Positions 36,174-43,789 of a stretch of 64,000 nucleotides of DNA are shown piece by piece; position 1 is the first letter of the stretch; each line of letters opens with the position of its first letter. The stretch is from Pycnococcus provasolii (lineage: Eukaryota > Chlorophyta > Pseudoscourfieldiophyceae > Pseudoscourfieldiales): NCBI GenBank assembly GCA_049487715.1, contig CP150585.1, positions 62,001 through 126,000 on the forward strand, given 5' to 3'. Below the pieces are notes generated by a model. That model was not told the origin of the DNA. It saw only the letters and a list, made by a program, of their open reading frames with translations, and made no database searches. The translations under genes were made by a program, and so were the position numbers.

Positions 36174-38378
36174 CTACGCGTCGTCGTTTATGCGCGATGA
36201 AGACTTAGATGATGGCACCTGCTCTTGCCATAAGCGAACGAACTCAGGCAAAAGACCCGCCATCAGCACCACAGCCGCGCCGCTCCAACCGCGCTGACTC
36301 AGGCCCTTCTCGTGCAGAAGAGGGGGCGCGAGAAGCGCACTCCACACAGGAGTCATCGACAAGATCGCCTGGCTCGGCGCGGCACTCAGCACGGATTGAC
36401 CGCGCGTCTGCAGGAAGCTTGCAAGCACGCCAGGACCCCATGCGACGTAAAGGACCAAGAGCCATGTCTTACCGTTCTGACGAATCACCTCGCTTGCGTG
36501 ATTGTAAAAGTTGTTGTCGCCATCCATCGGAGTCGTGGAAATGCCCACAAGCCACTCCGTCGATGGCGCGTGGCCGTGCACGGCATCCCACGTGCACCAC
36601 AGAATCGCGCAGAAGCACAGCGCTGCTACCTTCGCTGCGACAATGCGCCTCGCGCGAACGTTCGGGTCCATCACAGGCTCAGCCGACGATTCTGAAAATT
36701 CGTTGATCGAGTCGGAATCGTCCAACGGTGCACTTAGTATGCTGATGCGTGTCGTGCACACCGCGTAGAAAGCTGCACCGAGTAAAATCAGAACGTCGCC
36801 ATCTGTGAGGTGCACGCCACTGCGTTCCTCGAGCTCCATAAAATCACTGCCCAACTCATCGTACAGATCACCAATCTCGTCACCCACCCAGTTCACGACA
36901 CCATCCACCGGCTCAAAAAGCCGTTGCGCGGTTGGCTCGAGTGCACTCACGACGGACTTCCTAGTGTCGTACGGAAGAGACAGCAGGAACGGAAAGTGTG
37001 TGACAAGACTTCCAGCATCCACGGGGTCATAGACAGATGGTGGTGGAGGAGGAATTGGCATGGGTGGATCAGGAAGCTTCTTCACGAAGCCACCACCATC
37101 CGGCACAAGCTGCTCCACCGTTAGATCCTTGGCTGGGGAAATTGTTTCTGCTGGTGCGGCTGTGGGTGGCGGCGTGGATGGCGACACGGTGGTGGTTGTG
37201 GTGGCAGATGCTGCAGCCGACGTTGTGGTCGGTGTGGCTGTGGACGGCGGCGTGGATGGCGACACGGTGGTGGTGGTGGTGGTGGTGGCAGATGCTGCTG
37301 CCGGCGTTGTGGTCGGCGTGGCTGTGGGCGGCGGCGTGGATGGCGACGCGGTGGTGGTGGTGGTGGTGGTGGTAGCAGATGCTGCTGGCGTTGTGGTCGG
37401 TGTGGCTGTGGACGGCGGCGTGGATGGCGACGCGGTGGTGGTATTGGTGGTGGTGGCAGATGCTGCTGCGGCAGTCGTCGCGGTCGACGCTGATGTGGTC
37501 GTCGCTGACGTGGTCGCCTTCGGCTTATCATCTTCCGCCGTAATGAGCGAGCAACCCAAGAGCGCGAAAACGCAGCTGATCCACGCCATGCTTGTCACCT
37601 GCTGTCCAAATATGAACCTTGCAAAGAGTGGCGTAAGCACCGCGGAGAACATCACGAGAAATCCGGCGCGTGCCGCTGGCGTCGTCGTGAGTCCAGCCGC
37701 CTGCAGACCTGCACCTAGGCTATTCCAAACACCGATTTCGACGCCAGCGACGAGCGCCGACGCTTTGTACCGCGTCACATCGTCGCCTAACGTGTCGGTC
37801 TGCTCGGTGGAAGAAGAGTCTCGTCGTTCGTTGGCGTACTCCCACAAGGTTGGTCCGAGCGTGAGCATGGCGATTGTCGTTCTCGCGAGCGTCAACTCCG
37901 CAGGTGTGGGAACGGCTTCCCCGCTCGCGCCTCCTCCGTACGCCGCACGCAGTGCGATGCCGTACGTGCCCCAAAGCAGCGACACGAATAACAGGGTTCC
38001 ACGCGCGACGAGTTCTGACGACAAAGGCTCTGCGTTTTCATCATCATCTTCAGATTCTGGCGGTGGTGATGAGTCTGGTGGTGGTTTCTCAGTCAAGGCT
38101 GCTGCTGCTGCTGCTGCGGGTGCTTTCTTTTCATCACCTGTCATATCACCTGATGAGGCTGCAGTCTCAGGAGGAGAAGACGAGCATTTTGTTAAAAAGA
38201 GACTGTGCATTCTTCGAGTCTTCTGATGATGACTTGAATAAATGTGTCCCCCTCTTCTTCTTGTTAAATGGCGCTGCTTGACTGTCTTGGATGGCAGGGC
38301 TGGCAGTGCTGGATATGTAAGTGCACGCACACGAGGAGCGCGCATTGTTAATGTTGGAGCGGACGGCATGGACGCCAT
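36174..38378 (-). CDS. EamA/DMT-family transporter with Thr/Ser/Pro repeat loop
   Basis: A 734-residue protein from the ATG at 38378. The N-terminus is basic and Ser/Arg-rich and could be an organelle-targeting leader. Helices start at GTLLFVSLLWGTYGIALRAAYGG (about 125), then ELTLARTTIAMLTLGPTLWEY, ALVAGVEIGVWNSLGAGLQAAGL, ARAGFLVMFSAVLTPLFARFIF and WISCVFALLGCSLI. This is the first EamA half. A roughly 125-residue insertion of Thr/Ala/Ser/Pro repeats follows, then an amphipathic region. The second half ends SAAPSQAILSMTPVWSALLAPPLL, RGWSGAAVVLMAGLLPEF. The SLLWGT and late SMTPVWSALL motifs are characteristic of plastid or ER triose-phosphate/EamA-type carriers. The substrate cannot be inferred. 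Confidence 0.85.
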   Translation of the reverse strand: MASMPSAPTLTMRAPRVRALTYPALPALPSKTVKQRHLTRRRGGHIYSSHHQKTRRMHSLFLTKCSSSPPETAASSGDMTGDEKKAPAAAAAAALTEKPPPDSSPPPESEDDDENAEPLSSELVARGTLLFVSLLWGTYGIALRAAYGGGASGEAVPTPAELTLARTTIAMLTLGPTLWEYANERRDSSSTEQTDTLGDDVTRYKASALVAGVEIGVWNSLGAGLQAAGLTTTPAARAGFLVMFSAVLTPLFARFIFGQQVTSMAWISCVFALLGCSLITAEDDKPKATTSATTTSASTATTAAAASATTTNTTTASPSTPPSTATPTTTPAASATTTTTTTTASPSTPPPTATPTTTPAAASATTTTTTTVSPSTPPSTATPTTTSAAASATTTTTVSPSTPPPTAAPAETISPAKDLTVEQLVPDGGGFVKKLPDPPMPIPPPPPSVYDPVDAGSLVTHFPFLLSLPYDTRKSVVSALEPTAQRLFEPVDGVVNWVGDEIGDLYDELGSDFMELEERSGVHLTDGDVLILLGAAFYAVCTTRISILSAPLDDSDSINEFSESSAEPVMDPNVRARRIVAAKVAALCFCAILWCTWDAVHGHAPSTEWLVGISTTPMDGDNNFYNHASEVIRQNGKTWLLVLYVAWGPGVLASFLQTRGQSVLSAAPSQAILSMTPVWSALLAPPLLHEKGLSQRGWSGAAVVLMAGLLPEFVRLWQEQVPSSKSSSRINDDA
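37140..37510 (-). repeat. Coding minisatellite in the transporter loop
   Basis: About four units of 80-90 bp, each encoding roughly ASPSTPPSTATPTTTP plus a Thr run, occupy one cytosolic or stromal loop of the EamA protein. Units share GGCGTGGATGGCGACRCGGT on the plus strand. Confidence 0.85.
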
Positions 38379-38781
38379 ATTTTTTTTGATTTCTCAAACT
38401 GGAAAACGCTTGGAATGGAAGGGGGGGGGGGGGGAGAGACAGATTTATTGAGCGGTTGCTAAGAAACCTGAGAAATTTCTTCTCAAATGGCCTTCTCAAA
38501 TGGGGATCCGTCTGAGGTCTGAGAACCAGCCGGAAAACAGGGAAGGAAAAAGGCGACTACTACTGGGTGCGACCTGGGAGGGATCCCCTTTTTCCGGGCA
38601 CGATACTATGCAGGGCGCGGAATCCCACCCACCCACCACAACACCATTTTTTTGGCGTGCGACCTGGGAGGGATCCCCGGGAGAGAGCGGGGGGGGGAGG
38701 GGGGGGGAGGGGGGGGGCTAGGAAGCCTCCTGGGTGGTTTCGATCGGCTTTCACAGGCTCGTTGGGTTCCACTGAGAGAGA
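38379..38781. other. Promoter region with duplicated GGGATCCC block
   Basis: Two copies of TGCGACCTGGGAGGGATCCC lie 90 bp apart (about 38568 and 38658). The second GGGATCCC (38670-38677) is 112 bp before the ATG at 38782. A G-run array fills 38689-38717. No gene is seen. Confidence 0.5.
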
Positions 38782-39558
38782 ATGTTCCGCGTTTCGCAAC
38801 ATCAACGTTTCAAGTGGAGATGCTATCGTCATGGTGGGAGGAGGTTCAGTGTTGTTAAGGTGAACGCGCTGGACTTGTTTGGTAACTTATTTGGGAATCA
38901 GGGGGGTGGCTCCAAGCCCACTGCCCCTGGGGGTCGTACCTCTCCGCGCGTTTTGACGCCGTCTGAGTCTGATTTCGTTCAACCACTACTACAGTCGACG
39001 TTCATCGCAAACAGAGAAATTGGTGTGTGCTACCAGATGTCCGTCGACGGAGACTCCGCGTCGGCGTTTCACAAAAGATGTGACAACGCAGGGCCGACGC
39101 TCGTCGCCGCATTCACCAACGACCGCGTCGTGGGTGGGTGGTTTCCGACGGAGTTTCTCAGCTCGGACGACTACAAAGAATCAGATAGCGACTTTCTGTT
39201 TGTCGCACAAGGAAACACGTTCGCACGCGCCGCGGACACCGTCGCGATCGTCGAGAAGACGGGCGGAGTCGGTCCAGTCTTCGACTATGCGCGTGGCGGT
39301 CCTCAGTGGGGCGCCACACCTCCTGGCTTGGTGATTGGACCTCCGCTATCCCCCGTCAGCGGCGGCATCACGGGTTTGGATGCGGAGGACACCGCCTTGG
39401 GCACGCTGCGCACTGCGAAGAGCACGTTGGGCAAGAACGGCTCGCAGTACGCGTACACGTCAAACAACGAGGACTCGTTGTTCGGCGACGGCGTTCGCGA
39501 AGTTCAGCTGAGCGACGTCGTCGTCTTCTGCGCCATCGACCTGTACCTGTTGTACTAA
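38782..39558 (+). CDS. TLDc-like domain protein, possibly plastid-targeted
   Basis: A 258-residue protein. The basic N-terminus (MFRVSQHQRFKWRCYRHGGRRFSVV) followed by NALDLFGNLFGNQGG could be a transit peptide. The body (about 60-250) follows the TLDc order: VCYQMSVDGDSASAFHKRCD, GPTLVAAFTNDRVVGGWFP, DFLFVAQGN, VFDYARGGPQWGA and VREVQLSDVVVFCAIDLY. TLDc domains occur in oxidation-resistance (OXR1-like) proteins and V-ATPase-associated factors. A plastid role would be unusual. The domain match is by eye, without conserved catalytic residues to check. Confidence 0.65.
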   Translation: MFRVSQHQRFKWRCYRHGGRRFSVVKVNALDLFGNLFGNQGGGSKPTAPGGRTSPRVLTPSESDFVQPLLQSTFIANREIGVCYQMSVDGDSASAFHKRCDNAGPTLVAAFTNDRVVGGWFPTEFLSSDDYKESDSDFLFVAQGNTFARAADTVAIVEKTGGVGPVFDYARGGPQWGATPPGLVIGPPLSPVSGGITGLDAEDTALGTLRTAKSTLGKNGSQYAYTSNNEDSLFGDGVREVQLSDVVVFCAIDLYLLY

Positions 39559-39580
39559 ATAAAACCCGAATTCCAAACCT

Positions 39581-39589
39581 AACCCCGAA
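39581..39589 (+). promoter_or_regulatory. AACCCCGAA box upstream of the 39709 gene
   Basis: An exact copy lies 120 nt before the ATG and within a local duplication (CCGAATTCCAARCCT occurs at 39567 and 39585). Confidence 0.35.
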
Positions 39590-39708
39590 TTCCAAGCCTG
39601 AATTTCCCGGACCAAATCTCTTCGCTATCTCGTTTATATTTTATTTTCCCAAAACTTGTCCCAAACCCAAATCACAAAAACAGAAACGTCTGCCCAGCAC
39701 AGCACAGC

Positions 39709-40395
39709 ATGATGTTGTCCGCGTGTTCATCACCGTCATCGTCGTCGGCGTCGTCCAAGGCGTCGTCGTCCAAGGCGTCTGTTGGTGTGAAGACTTTGTG
39801 TCGTCTTTGTGCTCCTGGGAGGAGTTTGGTGCCAAGGAATTTGGGTGCACGTCCTGTTTCTTTTCTATCTCGACGATCGTTACGAGGTTACAAGCCCTCG
39901 TTACAAGCGTTGCCGCTGGAAGTTTCTGAAAGTCTTAGTGGAGGGCTCATCACGTACAACCCCTCTTTGGTCGTCACGTCCATAGCGGCTGACATCAACC
40001 TGAAGCCTGAAGATACACAAGGTATTATCAGCTGTATCGTTGCTATTTTGGGTATCTCGTACGTCGTGATTGACGGCAAACGTCAGATTGCGGAGATCAA
40101 GGAAGAACTTGAGACGAAGTACGGCTTCGACACGAAGGGCATTGATCGCATTGGTTCGCTAAAGTTTCTGAAGAAGGAGTTTGAGAAAGGCGACGGGAGC
40201 GAGAAGGTTGCGGTTGAGATGGTGAACTGCGCGCGTACGGAGCAGGCGATGGCGTTCGGCACCACGTTGGACATCGTGACTTGGCGCGAGTACTGGGGGG
40301 AACGCGGCGTGACGTTTAACACGATTGCGGACATGGACAAGGTCAAACAATACGTGAAGAACTTGAAGGACAAGCAGGACGCGAAAAAGAGGTAA
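39709..40395 (+). CDS. Plastid-targeted membrane protein of unknown function
   Basis: A 228-residue protein. Residues 1-70 form a classic chloroplast transit peptide: Ser/Ala/Lys-rich, hydroxylated, no acidic residues until the end. Then come LSGGLITYNPSLVVTSIAADINLKP and one hydrophobic helix (IISCIVAILGISYVVIDG, about 107-124). A soluble charged domain follows (EEELETKYGFDTKGIDRI, VAVEMVNCARTEQAMAFG, TLDIVTWREYWGERGVTF), ending in a Lys/Asp-rich helix. I do not recognise the family. The soluble part lacks obvious metal or nucleotide motifs. It is probably a thylakoid or envelope single-pass protein. Confidence 0.75.
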   Translation: MMLSACSSPSSSSASSKASSSKASVGVKTLCRLCAPGRSLVPRNLGARPVSFLSRRSLRGYKPSLQALPLEVSESLSGGLITYNPSLVVTSIAADINLKPEDTQGIISCIVAILGISYVVIDGKRQIAEIKEELETKYGFDTKGIDRIGSLKFLKKEFEKGDGSEKVAVEMVNCARTEQAMAFGTTLDIVTWREYWGERGVTFNTIADMDKVKQYVKNLKDKQDAKKR

Positions 40396-40421
40396 TCAAG
40401 TACAAACTCCATTGAAGTTTG

Positions 40422-40430
40422 AACCCCGAA
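40422..40430 (+). promoter_or_regulatory. AACCCCGAA box upstream of NTF2
   Basis: An exact copy lies 142 nt before the NTF2 ATG, followed by AAACCCTAACC at about 40441. Confidence 0.35.
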
Positions 40431-40468
40431 TGGCTCGTCCAAACCCTAACCTACTTTCCTTCCTATAG

Positions 40469-40511
40469 TTTGTACCAAGGGGAGATAACTGTTATCTCCC
40501 CTTGTTTGTAC
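40469..40511. repeat. Perfect 14-bp-arm palindrome flanked by 7-bp direct repeats
   Basis: CAAGGGGAGATAAC, a single T, then its exact complement occupy 40476-40504, giving a 29-bp hairpin. TTTGTAC stands immediately on both sides (40469-40475 and 40505-40511). The flanking repeats look like a target-site duplication around a miniature hairpin element. It lies 61 bp before the NTF2 ATG, so it may fold in the 5' UTR. Confidence 0.85.
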
Positions 40512-40571
40512 TGTATGGTCCGGTCAACGAACTGACCTCGCACATCATTCCGCCGAAGACACGTGCTTATC

Positions 40572-41086
40572 ATGGCCGCCGCTGCCCCCCCGTCCGTGAA
40601 CTTCGAGGAGGTCTCTAAAGCGTTCACGCAGCACTTCTACATGACCTTCGACACAAACAGAGAAGGCCTCGCCTCGCTGTACACCGATCAGTCGCTCATG
40701 ACGTACGAAGGGACGCAAATCATGGGACAAGCTGCCATCATGAACAAATACCGCTCGCTCGGATTCAACCAGGCGAAACACAACATAAAGACACAAGACG
40801 CACACCCAAACCCACTCCAGCCGAACGCTGTCATCGTGTTCGTCACAGGAGACCTGCAAATAGAAGGACAGGAGTACCCGATGAAATTTGCAGAGGTGTT
40901 TCACCTCGTGCAAACGGGAGGTATGTGCAGACCTGTCATGCCATTCATATATATATTTTTTGTTTTTTGGGGATACAAGGACCAACTAACGACACAAACA
41001 AACACGCACACAACCACCGCTACTTTTTCACATATCAAGCTTCTTTCATCATCGCGAACCACATCTTCCGTCTTAACATTGGTTGA
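40572..41086 (+). CDS. NTF2: Nuclear transport factor 2, one intron
   Basis: A 131-residue protein encoded by two exons (40572-40920 and 41040-41086). NTF2 carries RanGDP into the nucleus. Exon 1 gives VNFEEVSKAFTQHFYMTFD, LASLYTDQSLMTYEGTQIMG, HNIKTQDAHP and FAEVFHLVQTG. Exon 2 completes it with IIANHIFRLNIG, which matches the invariant NTF2 C-terminus (IFRLNYG). The intron is 119 nt, starts GTATGTGC and ends ATCAAG, with a CTAAC branch point (about 40984-40988) far upstream. Without splicing the frame runs on to 41297 as nonsense. The ATG at 40572 is chosen because the frame upstream begins only with GTG. Confidence 0.95.
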
Positions 41087-41113
41087 AAGAAACCACCGTA
41101 GTCTTGCTCATTT

Positions 41114-41170
41114 TTTCAGTAAAGAGAAATGGAGTTTACTTCGTCCAACTATCTATGTACAGTCGTCCAC
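41114..41170 (+). promoter_or_regulatory. Recurrent 3' flank element after NTF2
   Basis: TTCAGTAA, then AGTTTACTTCGTCCAACTA and TGTACAGTCGTC, start about 30 nt after the stop. A close relative (TTCAGTAATGGAA, GGTTTACTTTGTCCAACTA, GTCGTC) begins 13 nt after the stop at 52501. It may be a shared 3' UTR or termination element, or a dispersed repeat. Confidence 0.4.
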
Positions 41171-41323
41171 TCAAACCAACACTCACGCACTCACAACTTG
41201 TTGTTATTGTTGTTGCTGTTGTTGTCGCATTCCACGAACTCGTCCTGTGAAGATGTGTTCTAAAAAAAGTGTTGTGTTTTTCTACAAAATGAAATAATTC
41301 CTTCCTATCAAAGTATCAACAAA

Positions 41324-43789
41324 CTAAGCCGCCATGCTAAGCGATTGCGCGTAGCCAACCTCGACGACGTCGCCGCTCGCAAGCTCGCGAGCGGCGTCAG
41401 CCGCAAGGCCATTCACACGAACGCCGAGCGCACTGCCGCCGAGCGCACCGCCTGAGCGCTGCAGCACGTCGCCGACGGTACATCCCGCGTTCAGCACAAG
41501 CACACGCACGTCGCCACCCTCCGAGACGAGCGCGTACACCATGTCCATCGGGCGCTGAGACTCCGACGGCGAACCGCTCTTCACCGCCACTTTTCTCCAG
41601 TCGTCCACCGGCACCGCACATGGCTGGCATATCCGCGCATGCTCGCAGTCGGGATGGTGCGACGGGAACGTGCACGACGCCCCGCTCGACGCGAACACCG
41701 TCAGCGACGACGGATCGTCGCGCTCGCTCGGGCTGCCGTCAATCACCATCTTCTTCTCGTTGAGCTCGCCGTACCACGAGAGGCACCAGCGTGCAAAAGC
41801 AATCTGCCTCTCGGTGAAACGACGCTGGGCGCGGCGTGCACGTCGCCTCCTGCGCTGCTCCTTCCTTCGCGTCACCGCATCCGCCGCGCGGCGGAAGGCA
41901 ACCTCGAGAGGCTCGTCGTCGTAGTCGCTGAGCCCCCCTTCCTCGTCGCTGGACACGTCGCTGTACCCCTCCCCGCTCTGCATGCTCTCGGACGCGAGCG
42001 CGTCGGCGACGCCGCCGCCGTGCACCTCCGACGCCGACGACGGCCCGGACACGACGTGCGCGGGATGTCTCGACGACCCGCCGCTCTCCTTGTAGCGCCA
42101 GTGCGAGGCAACGCCAAGCTCCGCCTCGCGGTGCATGTCCTCCGTTCGAATCTGCACCTCGAACGTGCCTCCGTTGCCGTCGCTCACGACGGTGTGCAGG
42201 CTGCGGTACCCGTTCTCCTTCGGGCTACGCACGTAGTCCTTCAGCTTGCCGGGAACGGGCTCGAACAGCTCGTGCACGAGGTCGAGCGCGGCGTAGCAGT
42301 CGTAGCTGCGGTGCACGATGACGCGCATCGCCATGACGTCGTGCACCTCGCTGAGTTCCACCTGCTTCTTGGAAAGTTTCTTCCACAGGCTGTACAGGTT
42401 CTTCGGCCGTCCGGATATGGATGCAAACTTCACCTCGCGCGCGTCGAGAACCTCGCGCACCTGGTTCATGTACGTTCCGATGTTGCTGAGCTTGTGCCTC
42501 TCCTCGACACGCCGGCGCAGATTCGCGTGTTCTTCGGCGTGCAGAAGCTGGAAGCACATGTCCTCGAGTTCAGCCTTCCATCCCCACACGCCGAGTCGGT
42601 TCGCGATGGGTGCAAACACTCGCAGGGACTCGAGCACGTATACGCGCCGAACTTTCGACAGGGATTCTCCGGCGGTTGTTTGCTCCGCGAGAACTCGCAG
42701 CGTCGCGAGCCGGTCGGCGAGGAATGCTAAGCACACGCGAACATCCGCCATGGCAAGGAACATCGTCCTGCTCTTTTCGAGATGAAGTTCGTCGTCGAGC
42801 GCGTCCGAGCGGTTGCGTAGGCGTGCGGAAACGTCCGCCATCTGCGCGACGCCCGCGACGAGGCGCGCCACCTCGTGGGAGGTGACTTCCGCGAGCGAGG
42901 TGTCATCTCCCGATCGAAGTCGCGTGTGGTTGGCGTGCGCTCCGCTGGAGAGCATGCCCGCCGCGACGGTGGCATCGTCGACGCCTAGTTCGCTCAAGAT
43001 TTGCGACGCGGCGCCTAGCGGTGCGACTGGAATTTCCTTGAGGTTGTCCTCAAAGGATAGGCTGGCGGCTGCCGCGGCGAGCGCGGCGTCGTGCTCGCAC
43101 GCGCGTGCGAGTCGGCGTGCGGACGCGACGATGTCGTTGTTTGTTTGTTGAGTGTTTGTCTTGTTTGCTGACGTTGGCAAAATCTGCTGTGTGGATGATG
43201 ATGATGATCCTCCACCTCCACCTCCTCCACCTGGCGCAGTTTTTTGTTCCCCCACGGAGATTTGCTCGCTTAGCAGCGAACGCGTCGGGCTTTTTGGCGG
43301 GTTCAAGATGTTCGCGAGTTCCGAGCTGATTTTCTCCGACTCTCCGAAGGAAAATCCTCGCGGTCTCAGCGAGGGATCGGATGTGCCGTCACTGCTGAGT
43401 CGTCGTCGCGACTCGTCTTCCCATGAAGGTGGTGTTTTGTCTGCTGAGGGAGGTACCTCAGCCGCCCGGAATCCCTCGATATGCTGAAAAGGCTGACCGG
43501 TACTTACCCCCACGGATGATTTCTTGATTTTGTTGCTGTTGTCAGCACTTCTGAGAGACCGCGCTGACGACGAGAGGTGTCCAATAGAAGGCGAGGGCGA
43601 AATCGAAAGGGGCGATAGAAACGATTCGCGGAAAGATGACGACGAGCCTCCCCCAAAAGCCGATGATGAAACATCGCCACCAGCAACAGGAAGTCTCGAG
43701 CGCGCCTTGTTGGAAATCGGCACGGAGGATGACGACGAGGAAACGCACGAGAAAAAGGAGCACCCGACATGATGACGAAGATTTATCAA
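41324..43789 (-). CDS. RSH: RelA/SpoT homologue with degenerate hydrolase site
   Basis: The open frame gives 821 residues, but it has no ATG before the conserved core, so the first exon or start is unresolved. The N-terminus (about 15-90) is Ser-rich and transit-peptide-like. The hydrolase half is recognisable (ILSELGVDDATVAAGML, VTSHEVARLVAGVAQM, LADRLATLR), but where the catalytic HDxxED should be it reads SSGAHAN (about 278), so (p)ppGpp hydrolysis is probably lost. The synthetase half is intact: EVHDVMAMRVIV, GKLKDYVRSPKENGYRSLHT and EVQIRTEDMHREAELGVASHW (about 480-560). A TGS domain ends the protein (about 745-820). Predicted role: plastid (p)ppGpp synthesis controlling transcription and translation. 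An alternative ATG-led leader in another frame would need an intron of roughly 110 nt from a GTAAGT at about 43507. Confidence 0.9.
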   Translation of the reverse strand: MINLRHHVGCSFFSCVSSSSSSVPISNKARSRLPVAGGDVSSSAFGGGSSSSFRESFLSPLSISPSPSIGHLSSSARSLRSADNSNKIKKSSVGVSTGQPFQHIEGFRAAEVPPSADKTPPSWEDESRRRLSSDGTSDPSLRPRGFSFGESEKISSELANILNPPKSPTRSLLSEQISVGEQKTAPGGGGGGGGSSSSSTQQILPTSANKTNTQQTNNDIVASARRLARACEHDAALAAAAASLSFEDNLKEIPVAPLGAASQILSELGVDDATVAAGMLSSGAHANHTRLRSGDDTSLAEVTSHEVARLVAGVAQMADVSARLRNRSDALDDELHLEKSRTMFLAMADVRVCLAFLADRLATLRVLAEQTTAGESLSKVRRVYVLESLRVFAPIANRLGVWGWKAELEDMCFQLLHAEEHANLRRRVEERHKLSNIGTYMNQVREVLDAREVKFASISGRPKNLYSLWKKLSKKQVELSEVHDVMAMRVIVHRSYDCYAALDLVHELFEPVPGKLKDYVRSPKENGYRSLHTVVSDGNGGTFEVQIRTEDMHREAELGVASHWRYKESGGSSRHPAHVVSGPSSASEVHGGGVADALASESMQSGEGYSDVSSDEEGGLSDYDDEPLEVAFRRAADAVTRRKEQRRRRRARRAQRRFTERQIAFARWCLSWYGELNEKKMVIDGSPSERDDPSSLTVFASSGASCTFPSHHPDCEHARICQPCAVPVDDWRKVAVKSGSPSESQRPMDMVYALVSEGGDVRVLVLNAGCTVGDVLQRSGGALGGSALGVRVNGLAADAARELASGDVVEVGYAQSLSMAA

